Positions 10,650 to 18,786 of a DNA stretch of 64,000 bases are shown here, piece after piece. The notes below the pieces were generated by a model. The model made no database searches. It worked only from the letters and a program-made list of their open reading frames with translations, and was not told the DNA's origin. Every line of letters starts with the position of its first letter. Position 1 is the first letter of the stretch. The position numbers and the translations under genes are program-made. The DNA is taken from NCBI GenBank assembly GCA_018969295.1, contig JAGWYN010000018.1, positions 1-64,000 of the forward strand, read 5' to 3'. The stretch is from Chloroflexota bacterium (GTDB lineage: Bacteria; Chloroflexota; Anaerolineae; Caldilineales; Caldilineaceae).

Positions 10650-11594
10650 CTACAAGGAGCGCAGTCTCGGGTTGAGAGAGAAGAGAAGCAGGTCTGCCAC
10701 CAGGTTGATCAGCGCAAAAAGCGCTGCTGACACCAAAGCCACTGCCTGCAGCAACGGCAGATCGCGCTGCGTAACTGCCTGGAGCAGCAACCGTCCCATT
10801 CCTGGATAGGCAAAAACGCTTTCAACCACGACGACCCCTCCCAGCAAAAAAGCCAGGTTGAGTGCCAATACACTGATGGCAGGCAGCAGGGCATTGCGAA
10901 GCGCATGGTGCCAAACCAAGGTGTGGGCAGGCAGCCCTTTTCCTTTGGCCGTACGAATATAGTCTTGGTGCATCACGTCAATGACACTCAGACGCACAAT
11001 TCGGACCACCTCAGTCGAACTGATGACGGTCAACACCAGCGTGGGCAAGATAAAAAAACGCAGCGAACTCCAAAAGTCGCTCTCTGCTGCCAGCATGCTG
11101 GCGGCCGGCAGCCACTGCAACCAGATCGAAAAGCAGAGAATCAGCAGGACTGCCAGGACAAATGAAGGGATACTCACCGCAAACAACACCAGTGCAGAGA
11201 TGGTCCGGTCCAACCAACGGTTGGCATGCAACCCTGCTGCCAGCCCCAGGCCGACGCCCAACAGAACGCTGAAAGGCCAGGCCAACAGTGCCAGCCTGGC
11301 AGAGTTGGCCAGACGCTGTTGCAACAGCGGCCAGACGGGACGGCGCAAAATCATCGACTCTCCCCAGTCACCCTGCAAAATACCACCCAGCCACCCCAGA
11401 TAACGTTCAGATGGCGGGCGATCCAGCCCCATCTGGCTGCGCAACAACGCCAACTTTTCCGAAGTCGCATCCTTGCCCAGCACCAGATAGGCAGCATCTC
11501 CAGGCAACACTTCGGTCACCACAAAGATGGCCAACGAAATCAAAAACAACACCCCCCCTGTAAAAAGCAGACGGCGCACCACAAACTGCACCAT
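10650..11594 (-). CDS. Opp/Dpp-type ABC importer permease (DppB-like)
   Basis: Inner-membrane permease of 314 residues from ATG 11594, chosen over ATG 11606 because GGGGAAG sits just before it. The N-terminal membrane segment VQFVVRRLLFTGGVLFLI and the C-terminal block with LRNALLPAISVLALNLAFLL and ESVFAYPGMGRLLLQA are typical of DppB/OppB. It partners the DppC-like permease encoded next. A strong hairpin separates it from the binding-protein gene. Confidence 0.9.
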   Translation of the reverse strand: MVQFVVRRLLFTGGVLFLISLAIFVVTEVLPGDAAYLVLGKDATSEKLALLRSQMGLDRPPSERYLGWLGGILQGDWGESMILRRPVWPLLQQRLANSARLALLAWPFSVLLGVGLGLAAGLHANRWLDRTISALVLFAVSIPSFVLAVLLILCFSIWLQWLPAASMLAAESDFWSSLRFFILPTLVLTVISSTEVVRIVRLSVIDVMHQDYIRTAKGKGLPAHTLVWHHALRNALLPAISVLALNLAFLLGGVVVVESVFAYPGMGRLLLQAVTQRDLPLLQAVALVSAALFALINLVADLLLFSLNPRLRSL

Positions 11595-11619
11595 ACACTT
11601 CCCCATCTAGGACTGGACG

Positions 11620-11658
11620 GTGCGGGGAGAGCAGCAAAGGCTGCTCTCCCCACCGCAC
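11620..11658 (-). terminator. Strong intercistronic hairpin between binding-protein and permease genes
   Basis: GGGGAGAGCAGC and its exact complement flank a 4-base loop (arms 11624-11635 and 11640-11651), with further outer pairing GTGC/GCAC. It begins two bases after the binding-protein stop. No U-tract follows, so an mRNA-stabilising or attenuating role is more likely than full termination. Confidence 0.65.
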
Positions 11659-11659
11659 A

Positions 11660-13246
11660 CTATTGCAGCCAAAGATCCCGGAACACAAGACGCAGACCCG
11701 GGAAATGGCCCTGCAAACGCGTCGATGCAGCCTGCAAATAGGGCGCAAAATAGGGGATCAACACCCCCCCTTCTGCGCTGATCCGCTGTTGAATCTCTGC
11801 ATAGATTGTTTTGCGCTTTTCAAGGTCCAGCTCGGTTCGCCCAGCCGCCACCCACTCGTCGACCTGCGGATCCCCCCAGCCACTTTCGTTGTAGGCACCG
11901 GTCGAAATGTACGCCAACGGCAAAATTGCGTCCGGTTCACTGAATGTCGGAAACCAAGAGGTAAAGAAAGGCACTTGCAGATAGGCTTCCGCGTAATAGG
12001 AGGCACCCGGAACATTTTCAATGGTCAACGTGATCCCAGCAGCTTTGAGCATTTCCTGAAGTGCAACCGCAGCAGCGTTCACACCAGGGCCGCCATCCAT
12101 CAATTCAGAGGTGTGCAAGGTAAGTTCCAGACCCTCTGGGTAGCCAGCCTCCGCCAGCAGCGCTTTGGCTTTTTCCACATCGTAGGCCAGCGGTTCCACA
12201 TTCGCCCAAAACGGGGAGCCTGGGTCGATCGGCTGGTCGTTCCCAATTGAACCCCGCCCCTGCAAGATGGCCGCGACCAGGCCTGCCCGGTCCACCGCAT
12301 GTTTGACAGCCTGACGCACACGCACATCGTCAAATGGTTTTTGGTCGACACGCATGGCAAACACCGGGTAGAGCCCCTGACGGCACTCCAACACGACAAC
12401 ATCGGCGGCACCTTCCAACAAAGCCAGATTTTCGCGTTCGACACTCTGGACAAGTTCAATCGACCCACTCATCAACGCCGCAATCTGCGTAGTGGCTTCT
12501 GGAAGTATCAGCATCTGCAGCTCATCGAGATAAGGCCGCTCTGGATCCCAGTACTTCTCGTTGCGTTTGCCTACGATCCGTTCTCCTTGAACCCACTCCG
12601 CAACCACAAACGGCCCTGTGCCAGCAGGTTCCTCGGCAAGCTCTTCGTCTGTACGGTCATGGGGTACAATCTTGAGCCCTTGTTGCCCCATGTTGTAGGG
12701 CCAGGTCACATTGGTGGACTTCAAATGGAATTCAACCGTAAAGTCGTCGACGACAACCAGTTGATCGATGGCATCCAATCCGCTTACAACACCCTGAAAT
12801 GCTGGGTCGCGCAGACGATTGAACGTGTGCTCGACATCTTTGGCAGTAAAAGGCGTACCATGGTGAAATGTGACCCCTTGACGCAGATGAAAGGTATACA
12901 GGGTGGCATCTTCGTTGGCCTCCCAGGATTCCGCCAGCACCGGGTAGAGCGGCACCCCCTCTTCTGCTTCTGCACGCCGGATGAGCGTTTCGTACAGCAT
13001 ATCCGCCACACGCACATCCGTAAAAGACTGTCCAAGTCGATTGGGGTAAAAACCGGTCAGATCGTCCGGCGTAGCGATGCGTAGCGTGCCGCCCCGTTTG
13101 GGGGTCAAAGCAGAGCCAGCAGGGGTCGGGGCAGCCGGCGCAACCACCGCTCCACATGCACTTAACAAAAACAGCGTAGCTGTGCCCCCTGTCATCTGAA
13201 GAAATTGGCGCCGGTTGACAGAGAGGCGATGAGTTTCAACGTTCAT
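11660..13246 (-). CDS. Extracellular solute-binding lipoprotein, SBP family 5 (Opp/Dpp type)
   Basis: Binds the ligand of the ABC importer at the cell surface. The 528-residue form starts at ATG 13246, 10 bases behind AGGAG. The N terminus has a twin-arginine motif VNRRQFLQM, a hydrophobic stretch and a lipobox LLSAC, suggesting Tat export and lipid anchoring. The core begins RGGTLRIATPDDLTGFYP, as in SBP_bac_5 proteins. It is followed by two permease genes and preceded by the dikinase swivel-domain gene. Ligand unknown: the family binds peptides, but also nickel, opines and oligosaccharides. Confidence 0.9.
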   Translation of the reverse strand: MNVETHRLSVNRRQFLQMTGGTATLFLLSACGAVVAPAAPTPAGSALTPKRGGTLRIATPDDLTGFYPNRLGQSFTDVRVADMLYETLIRRAEAEEGVPLYPVLAESWEANEDATLYTFHLRQGVTFHHGTPFTAKDVEHTFNRLRDPAFQGVVSGLDAIDQLVVVDDFTVEFHLKSTNVTWPYNMGQQGLKIVPHDRTDEELAEEPAGTGPFVVAEWVQGERIVGKRNEKYWDPERPYLDELQMLILPEATTQIAALMSGSIELVQSVERENLALLEGAADVVVLECRQGLYPVFAMRVDQKPFDDVRVRQAVKHAVDRAGLVAAILQGRGSIGNDQPIDPGSPFWANVEPLAYDVEKAKALLAEAGYPEGLELTLHTSELMDGGPGVNAAAVALQEMLKAAGITLTIENVPGASYYAEAYLQVPFFTSWFPTFSEPDAILPLAYISTGAYNESGWGDPQVDEWVAAGRTELDLEKRKTIYAEIQQRISAEGGVLIPYFAPYLQAASTRLQGHFPGLRLVFRDLWLQ

Positions 13247-13271
13247 AGTTTTTTTAACTCCTGTGTTGTGT

Positions 13272-14927
13272 CTAAAGAATACGAACTTGACCGGCTGTAC
13301 CATCTAAAGTGACGATCTGCCCATCCTGCAACATCCTGGAAGCCTTCCCAGTCCCGACCACTGCTGGGATCCCCATCTCGCGCGCCACAATGGCTGCATG
13401 ACTCAGCATCCCACCGTTGTCCGTGATAATTCCCACCACATTCATAAAGACCGATGTCCAGATCGGTGTCGTCATTGCAGTCACCAGGATATCCCCTGGC
13501 TGCAACTTGTTCACTTCGTTGATCGAGCGCAAAATTCTGACGGCACCCGTCACACAGCCAGGTGACGCTGCATACCCGGAAAGGGCCTGTGGATCTTCTG
13601 TCGGAGCCACCGGTCTTTGCAAAAGGGCATGGTGCGAGATCACATCGATGACAGGGTTGGCAGGGGGGTGGCCTGTTGGCGGCGTGCCCACAAAAGGAGG
13701 CGGTTTGAGCTGGCGAAAGCGGTGCAGATCTGCCTGCCGTTGGCCAATATCGACCGGCAGAGCGGCAGCTGTCGTCAAAGCTCGCACCTCTGCAAGGTGC
13801 AGAAAAAAGATCTCGCTTGCCGCTGTCAATCGACCTTCTTTCTGCAGAGCCTCTCCGAGAGCAAGCACAATCTGGCGCTGGTGATGGTTGAGCGCCAGCT
13901 CCATCCAGTAGGTATGCTCGTCCAAAATGTACGCAGCTTTCTGTCCCTGTTCCAACAGCCGTTCAAACTGCTGGACAACTGGCTCTGGGTAGGAAGCAAG
14001 CTGAGCACGCACAGAAGCGATCAGCTCCCAATGGATTTGCTGTTTCTGACGCAATTCTGCATCCAAATCTCGTTCAGGCTGCGCCAACAACGCCTTCAAA
14101 TTCAGCAAAACAGGGGTCGGATCCTCGACCCAGGCAGGAGAACGCAAAGAAAACATCGATTCGCTCTGCTTGCCGTACTCTGCCAGATAGGCAGAAAGTG
14201 ACGCCCAGAGAGGCTGCCCCGCAGCGGTTTCACGCAGGGCAAGCAGTTCATCGGCTGAACTGTTCAACACTCGTTCTCGGCTGGCCGGGTCCTTATAGAG
14301 CTGACGGCTTACACGCCAGAGCTGCCGATTGCTGCGCAGGGCATAGGTTTCCTGGATTTGTAACAGCTGATGAAAGGAGGGCCCCTCTTTGCCAAAGAGA
14401 TCCTTGTAAAAATTCTCGAATTCGTACACCGCCATCAACATCAGGACCTGATGGCGCATGTGCAGAAACGAGATGCGCGCACATCGGGCCAGCGTATCCT
14501 CCAAATAGGAGAGCAGTTGCGGCAGCGGCTGGCTGAAATCATAACGATCCATCTCCGCCAGATGGTGCTTGACCTCTGCCGGCCACTGCAGGGCCCACTC
14601 AGTCAGAGGAACAGACGATGTCGTATATTCCGCCAAAATCGTTGCAAACGTCTCCTGCTTCCATTTTTCTTTTTCCTCCAAGGAAAAGACTGGCACTTGG
14701 TTGACATTGACGTACCAATATCCGTTGAAAAAACGTACACGGTACCTGCCAGCTTGCAGAGAGACAAACGCCTGGTCGAATCCTGCAATGTATGTGGCAA
14801 GAATCATGTCACTTTCGAGCGGCGTGAAAGGTTCCGGCAGATAACTGCCATAAAACAGCCAAAATTCTTGAGAATCTTCAGGCTGTTGCCAGTGGAGCGG
14901 AAAGCTGTCAGTTGGATTTGGGTTCAT
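13272..14927 (-). CDS. Substrate-binding plus phosphohistidine half of a split PEP-synthase/rifampin-phosphotransferase-like dikinase
   Basis: The 551-residue protein has no ATP-grasp domain. Its C terminus is a PEP-utilising mobile domain with GYAASPGCVTGAVRIL and the phosphorylatable histidine His510 in GGMLSHAAIVAREMGIPAVV. The long helical middle contains AEYGKQSESMFSLRSPAW and EDPTPVLLNL, which resemble the substrate-binding region of rifampin phosphotransferases and some PEP synthases. The ATP-grasp half is encoded at 8941-9765 in the same operon. Start taken as ATG 14927, overlapping the P-type ATPase stop by 20 bases; no clear ribosome site is seen, suggesting translational coupling. 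Product and acceptor are unknown: an antibiotic-type substrate or a transported ligand are both possible. Confidence 0.82.
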   Translation of the reverse strand: MNPNPTDSFPLHWQQPEDSQEFWLFYGSYLPEPFTPLESDMILATYIAGFDQAFVSLQAGRYRVRFFNGYWYVNVNQVPVFSLEEKEKWKQETFATILAEYTTSSVPLTEWALQWPAEVKHHLAEMDRYDFSQPLPQLLSYLEDTLARCARISFLHMRHQVLMLMAVYEFENFYKDLFGKEGPSFHQLLQIQETYALRSNRQLWRVSRQLYKDPASRERVLNSSADELLALRETAAGQPLWASLSAYLAEYGKQSESMFSLRSPAWVEDPTPVLLNLKALLAQPERDLDAELRQKQQIHWELIASVRAQLASYPEPVVQQFERLLEQGQKAAYILDEHTYWMELALNHHQRQIVLALGEALQKEGRLTAASEIFFLHLAEVRALTTAAALPVDIGQRQADLHRFRQLKPPPFVGTPPTGHPPANPVIDVISHHALLQRPVAPTEDPQALSGYAASPGCVTGAVRILRSINEVNKLQPGDILVTAMTTPIWTSVFMNVVGIITDNGGMLSHAAIVAREMGIPAVVGTGKASRMLQDGQIVTLDGTAGQVRIL

Positions 14928-17019
14928 GATGGGTTGGATCCATTTGAAGAAGAGGAGAAGCGTGGGAGGGCAGAGGCTGCCAGGCTGGCCACATGGCAAC
15001 CCCAACAGCCCCGACAAGACCAATTTTGTTGATGATCAAAATATGGACCAGCCCAAAGTGAAAGAGAAAAATACTGCCAATCCCCACCAACATCGGGGCA
15101 ATCGTGACCGCAAACATCCAATTGATATTTCTACGAAAACTCTGGGCGATCTCAAACAAAAGTGGCAGCTGCTGGAGATGGCCATCCATCAGCACAATCT
15201 GTGCCGTATCGATTGCCACGGTAGAAGCCCCACGCAGAGAAACTGACACCTGCGCTTTGCGCAGGGCAATGGAGTCGTTGATGCCGTCACCAATATAGCA
15301 GATGGAACGCCCCTCTTTTTGAAGCTGCTCGATCAGTTCTGCCTTGTGTTGCGGCAGCGTCTCCGCAAAATAGTGGTCGATCCCAAGTTTCTGCGCCAGC
15401 TGGCAGGTAGCAGCTTCGTTGTCGCCAGAGATGATGTAAAGCGTTTTGATCTGCGGCAGTTGACGCAGTTGGTGCACAACCTGAATGGCTTCAGGGCGCA
15501 ACGCTGCGGCCAACTCGATCCCCCCAACCACCTTTGGACCAATTGCCACCAACACCAGGGTGTGCGTCTGTTGGCTGGCCTGCCCTGCCTGCTCCAGGAT
15601 TTCTGCAGAGATGGGCAGCTGTTCCATTTCCATAAATCGGAAACTGCCCACACGCACAACCTGGCCCTGGATAACCACTTGCAAGCCATAGCCCACCTTG
15701 TACTGTGCATCGTCGATCGGCAACAGTTCCAACGCCTGCTGTCGAGCAGCACTCAAAATGGCTCTGGCAATCGGATGTGTCTGTTTGGCCTCCGCCGAAG
15801 CTGCATATTGCAGAATCGTCTGTTCGGTCAGCTCGGTTTCAAATCGATGGATCTGCCATACCTCGGGCTCCTCCTGGGTCAGAGTGCCTGTTTTGTCAAA
15901 AACGATGGTGTCAACACCGTGCAGCAGATCCAACGAACGACCATCCTTGAACAAAATTCCCTGTTTGGAGGATTTCTTAAAATAATTCAGGGCGCTCAGC
16001 GGAGCGGTCGCATTCATTTTGGCCTTGAAATGGGCAGAGACCACTGCCAGCGCTCCGTTGACACCCACAATCGGCAAACTGACTGCCCCCAAGATCAAGG
16101 TCGGCAAAACGCTCCGATCTGACAACTTTTGCGAACGCATCTGGACTGTCGATTTGAAATCGGTGGTGTCATTTAAGATCTGGCCAATCCTCGCCGCAAT
16201 CGTCTCACTGCCAGCTTTTTCTACATTGAGATGCACCCAGCCAGACAACAGAACCGTGGTTGCAAATACAGGATGACCCGGTTCTTTTTCGACCGGCTGT
16301 GCCTCGCCAGTCAAGACATGTTGGTCGACGGTCGCCATCCCAGCCACCACGCTGCCGTCGGCGGGGATCATTTCCCCCGCATGCACTGCCACGACATCCC
16401 CCGGCTGCAGCGTGTTGAAGGGACGCCGAATCTCTGCACCGTCGCAGACCACATACACAAAATCAGGGTGGATTTTGAAGACATCGATCAACTCTTTTTG
16501 GCTGGTATCCGTTGCAAAGAGGGTCAACTTTTCAGCGATAGCGTAGATGAACATGCTGAAGTTGCCAGCCCAAAAATTGCCAGTGGCAACCATTCCCCCC
16601 ATGACCACCAGATACAGCACGTTGATGTTGATATTCCCACGCGACAAGTCACGCAGGCCCAGCAGACAAACGGGAACCGCCAGCACTGTCAAAAAAATTC
16701 CACCCAGCCAATAAAAAACAGGCACCCCCAAGGCACCCAGCGAGGAAAAAAGCAAGGAACCTGTTGTCATCAAAAAAAGTTGTTGTGCCTGTGCCTTGCG
16801 TTTGGCCAGTTTGGCATCTGTCGACGGGGGTGTCTCCCCCGTTTTGAACCACTGACGGGGCAGCTTGGATCGTGTCGATGGGCGCTCTTGGTGAAATTGA
16901 CGCAAAATTTGCTTGGAATGCCTGCGAGCAGGGGAGGTGGTCATCCGCATCACTGCATCCACGAGCATATTCGTCATTCCTGGCGCCGGGAACGATGTCT
17001 CCGGGGCCAGGTACGCCAT
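14908..17019 (-). CDS. P1B-like P-type ATPase lacking the CPx metal motif
   Basis: Ion-motive ATPase of about 703 residues. It has the actuator TGE (residues 237-239), phosphorylation site DKTGTLT (Asp375), the P1B-specific HP dipeptide in KQTHPIARAI (His415) and hinge GDGINDSIALRKA. The N-terminal 75 residues have no CxxC metal-binding domain. In the membrane helix before Asp375, where heavy-metal pumps have CPC/SPC/CPH, the sequence runs VVSAHFKAKMNATAPLSAL with no cysteine. Transported species therefore cannot be read from the usual code. ATG 17019 (behind AAAAAGG) is preferred over TTG 17046. First gene of the minus-strand operon with the split dikinase and importer. Confidence 0.85.
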   Translation of the reverse strand: MAYLAPETSFPAPGMTNMLVDAVMRMTTSPARRHSKQILRQFHQERPSTRSKLPRQWFKTGETPPSTDAKLAKRKAQAQQLFLMTTGSLLFSSLGALGVPVFYWLGGIFLTVLAVPVCLLGLRDLSRGNININVLYLVVMGGMVATGNFWAGNFSMFIYAIAEKLTLFATDTSQKELIDVFKIHPDFVYVVCDGAEIRRPFNTLQPGDVVAVHAGEMIPADGSVVAGMATVDQHVLTGEAQPVEKEPGHPVFATTVLLSGWVHLNVEKAGSETIAARIGQILNDTTDFKSTVQMRSQKLSDRSVLPTLILGAVSLPIVGVNGALAVVSAHFKAKMNATAPLSALNYFKKSSKQGILFKDGRSLDLLHGVDTIVFDKTGTLTQEEPEVWQIHRFETELTEQTILQYAASAEAKQTHPIARAILSAARQQALELLPIDDAQYKVGYGLQVVIQGQVVRVGSFRFMEMEQLPISAEILEQAGQASQQTHTLVLVAIGPKVVGGIELAAALRPEAIQVVHQLRQLPQIKTLYIISGDNEAATCQLAQKLGIDHYFAETLPQHKAELIEQLQKEGRSICYIGDGINDSIALRKAQVSVSLRGASTVAIDTAQIVLMDGHLQQLPLLFEIAQSFRRNINWMFAVTIAPMLVGIGSIFLFHFGLVHILIINKIGLVGAVGVAMWPAWQPLPSHASPLLQMDPTHHEPKSN

Positions 17020-17106
17020 CAACCTTTTTGGTTTGCGTGACAACAAAATGTGGAGTTCTTTCTGTGAGTTTGGCGGTAGATGACGGTTACATTAAATTTC
17101 AACTCT

Positions 17107-17135
17107 ATTTTAACAGTTCAAAATTCACGTGTAAA
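17107..17135 (-). promoter_or_regulatory. Promoter of the P-type ATPase/dikinase/importer operon
   Basis: On the minus strand TTTACA (17130-17135), 17-base spacer, TAAAAT (17107-17112). It is divergent from the lacI promoter 46 bases away and leaves a leader of about 80 bases. No LacI-type palindrome overlaps it. Confidence 0.6.
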
Positions 17136-17180
17136 AAAATGTCCGGCCCCACAAGAGCATTTTTTCCCTTTCCGGGGGGA

Positions 17181-17209
17181 TTGACAACTGTAAGAAAGCA
17201 TGCTATTCT
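17181..17209 (+). promoter_or_regulatory. Promoter of lacI and the sugar-uptake operon
   Basis: TTGACA (17181-17186), 17-base spacer, TATTCT (17204-17209). This is a near-consensus sigma-70 promoter. The -10 box abuts a LacI-type palindrome, as expected for repression and autoregulation. Confidence 0.75.
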
Positions 17210-17222
17210 GGCAACGTTACCA
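17209..17222 (+). promoter_or_regulatory. LacI-family operator O1
   Basis: TGGCAACGTTACCA is a 14-bp palindrome with one mismatch and the central CG step usual for LacI-family operators. It lies on the last base of the -10 box and the expected transcription start. Confidence 0.75.
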
Positions 17223-17327
17223 CAAAAAATTGGTCTCTGCTCGCTAAACAACCCACTCCCGTCTACAACGCTCTTTGGGAGCAGCCGACGGGCGAACGGT
17301 GGACAGCTCCCCAAATTGAACTCTTTG

Positions 17328-17341
17328 TGGCAACGTTGCCA
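17328..17341 (+). promoter_or_regulatory. LacI-family operator O2
   Basis: TGGCAACGTTGCCA is a perfect 14-bp palindrome that differs from O1 by one base. Its centre is 119 bases from that of O1, inside the lacI leader. Such paired operators suit looping or roadblock repression by a tetrameric LacI protein. Confidence 0.75.
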
Positions 17342-17422
17342 AAAAGAGCCATGAAAAAGGACGGGAGCTTTGAGCAGACCCAATTTCAAGCGTTCTAAAA
17401 ATCAGACCGTTGAGGAGCGCCG

Positions 17423-18496
17423 ATGGCGACGATCAAAGATGTAGCCCACCGTGCCGGTGTAGGGGTCAGCACTGCTTCACGAGTGATCCGCAACAAAGGC
17501 TATGCCAGCGAAGAGGTACGCAAACGGGTTGAACAGGCAGTGGCAGACCTGGAATATCTGCCCAATCTGTTGGCCCGTTCGATGCGTGGAGCACCCACCA
17601 AAACGATCGGGCTGCTGATCTACGACATTGTGAACCCATTTTTCGCCAATTTGGCGACAGGTGTCGAAGACATGGCCCATGCACATGGCTTCAATGTGGT
17701 CATTTGCAGCTCGCATCCTTGGAACAGCCGCGAGCGCGAAAAAAGCTACATGCAGATGCTGATCGAACGCAAAATTGATGGGCTGGTTCTCCAACATGTC
17801 TTCTCCTCAGAGGAGTACGCATCTCTGCTGGAACGGCGCAATCTCCCAGCCGTCCGGATCCTGAACCCCCAGCCAGGGTACCCCTACGATCTGGTGCGCT
17901 GTGACACCAGACAGGGAACAATCGATCTGATCCGCCATCTGATCGGCCTCGGACACCAGCGCATTGCGGCCTTGGGCCCACCGATGCCTTCTTTTCAAGG
18001 CGCAGACCGGCTGGCCGGGTACCAAGAGGCGTTGCAGTCTGCCGGAGTGGAGGTTGACCGCTCACTGATTTTGCTGGAAGGGTGGCGAACGCGCGACGGC
18101 TACAACATGACGCACAGGCTGCTGAAAGAGACGCGCCCGGACGCCATTTTCGCCTTTGGCCCTCGGATCGCAGCAGGCGCTGCCTGTGCCCTGCGCGAAG
18201 CACAGGTGCGTGTCCCAGAGGAGGTGGCGCTGGTCTGCGTCGATGATTTTGGCCTCGGCTCCGAGCTGCACCCGTTCATGACAGTGGTGCGCCAGCCCGA
18301 ACATGAGATGGGCCAGCAGGTGACACAGCTGCTGATCGATCGGATCCTGGGTACCTACATAGGGCCGCCACGGGAGGTTGTGCTCCCAGCACGGATGGTG
18401 GTTCGTCAATCTTGCGGGTCAAAGCGCAAGGAGAGCGAGCAGGCCCAGAGCCAGCCGCAGGAAAATTCTCATGAACAGCGCTGGGATGACGATTGA
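17423..18496 (+). CDS. LacI-family transcriptional repressor
   Basis: The 357-residue protein starts at ATG 17423 behind GAGGAG. The N-terminal helix-turn-helix reads TIKDVAHRAGVGVSTASRVI, followed by the hinge helix LEYLPNLLARSMR and a periplasmic-binding-protein-like sensor domain (IGLLIYDIVNPFFANL onward; FQGADRLAGYQEAL; LVCVDDFGLGSELHP). A short hydrophilic tail (Lys/Glu/Gln-rich) extends the C terminus. Two palindromes in its own upstream region are the likely binding sites, so it probably represses itself and the downstream importer and GH172 genes. The inducer is probably a sugar derived from the GH172 substrate. Confidence 0.93.
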   Translation: MATIKDVAHRAGVGVSTASRVIRNKGYASEEVRKRVEQAVADLEYLPNLLARSMRGAPTKTIGLLIYDIVNPFFANLATGVEDMAHAHGFNVVICSSHPWNSREREKSYMQMLIERKIDGLVLQHVFSSEEYASLLERRNLPAVRILNPQPGYPYDLVRCDTRQGTIDLIRHLIGLGHQRIAALGPPMPSFQGADRLAGYQEALQSAGVEVDRSLILLEGWRTRDGYNMTHRLLKETRPDAIFAFGPRIAAGAACALREAQVRVPEEVALVCVDDFGLGSELHPFMTVVRQPEHEMGQQVTQLLIDRILGTYIGPPREVVLPARMVVRQSCGSKRKESEQAQSQPQENSHEQRWDDD

Positions 18497-18547
18497 GCTT
18501 TCTCTCTGTGTAACAGCCTGCCTTGCAGGTCGTTTGCTTTGGCATGT

Positions 18548-18582
18548 TTTCCAAAAATTGCCAGCACAGCAATCTTTGGAAA
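18548..18582 (+). other. Inverted repeat in the lacI-to-binding-protein gap
   Basis: TTTCCAAA then ATTGC pair with GCAAT and TTTGGAAA across a 7-base loop, with one mismatch between the two stem parts. The 290-base gap has no other gene. It may be an attenuator, an mRNA processing/stability hairpin or a protein site; no U-tract follows. Confidence 0.5.
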
Positions 18583-18786
18583 TGGCACAAAATTGTTTCG
18601 CGGCAGGCAGGCTGAACACTGTCCGGACAGCTTTGGAAAGGAGGTGATGGAGAGCATCTGAGCAGGCATCGTTTGTATTCCCCGGACAAACTGTGTCGAA
18701 ACGCGGTCGAGCAGTCGAGCTATGCGTTTGTGGGATTCACTCTATTTGTCTGTACGTACTTGTCTGTACAAAGGAGAAGCAAAGTT

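Noticed and set aside
17120..17137. CACGTG-centred sequence considered as a parS site
   Set aside because: The arms match the parS consensus poorly, it overlaps the ATPase operon promoter, and it is 30 kb from parAB.
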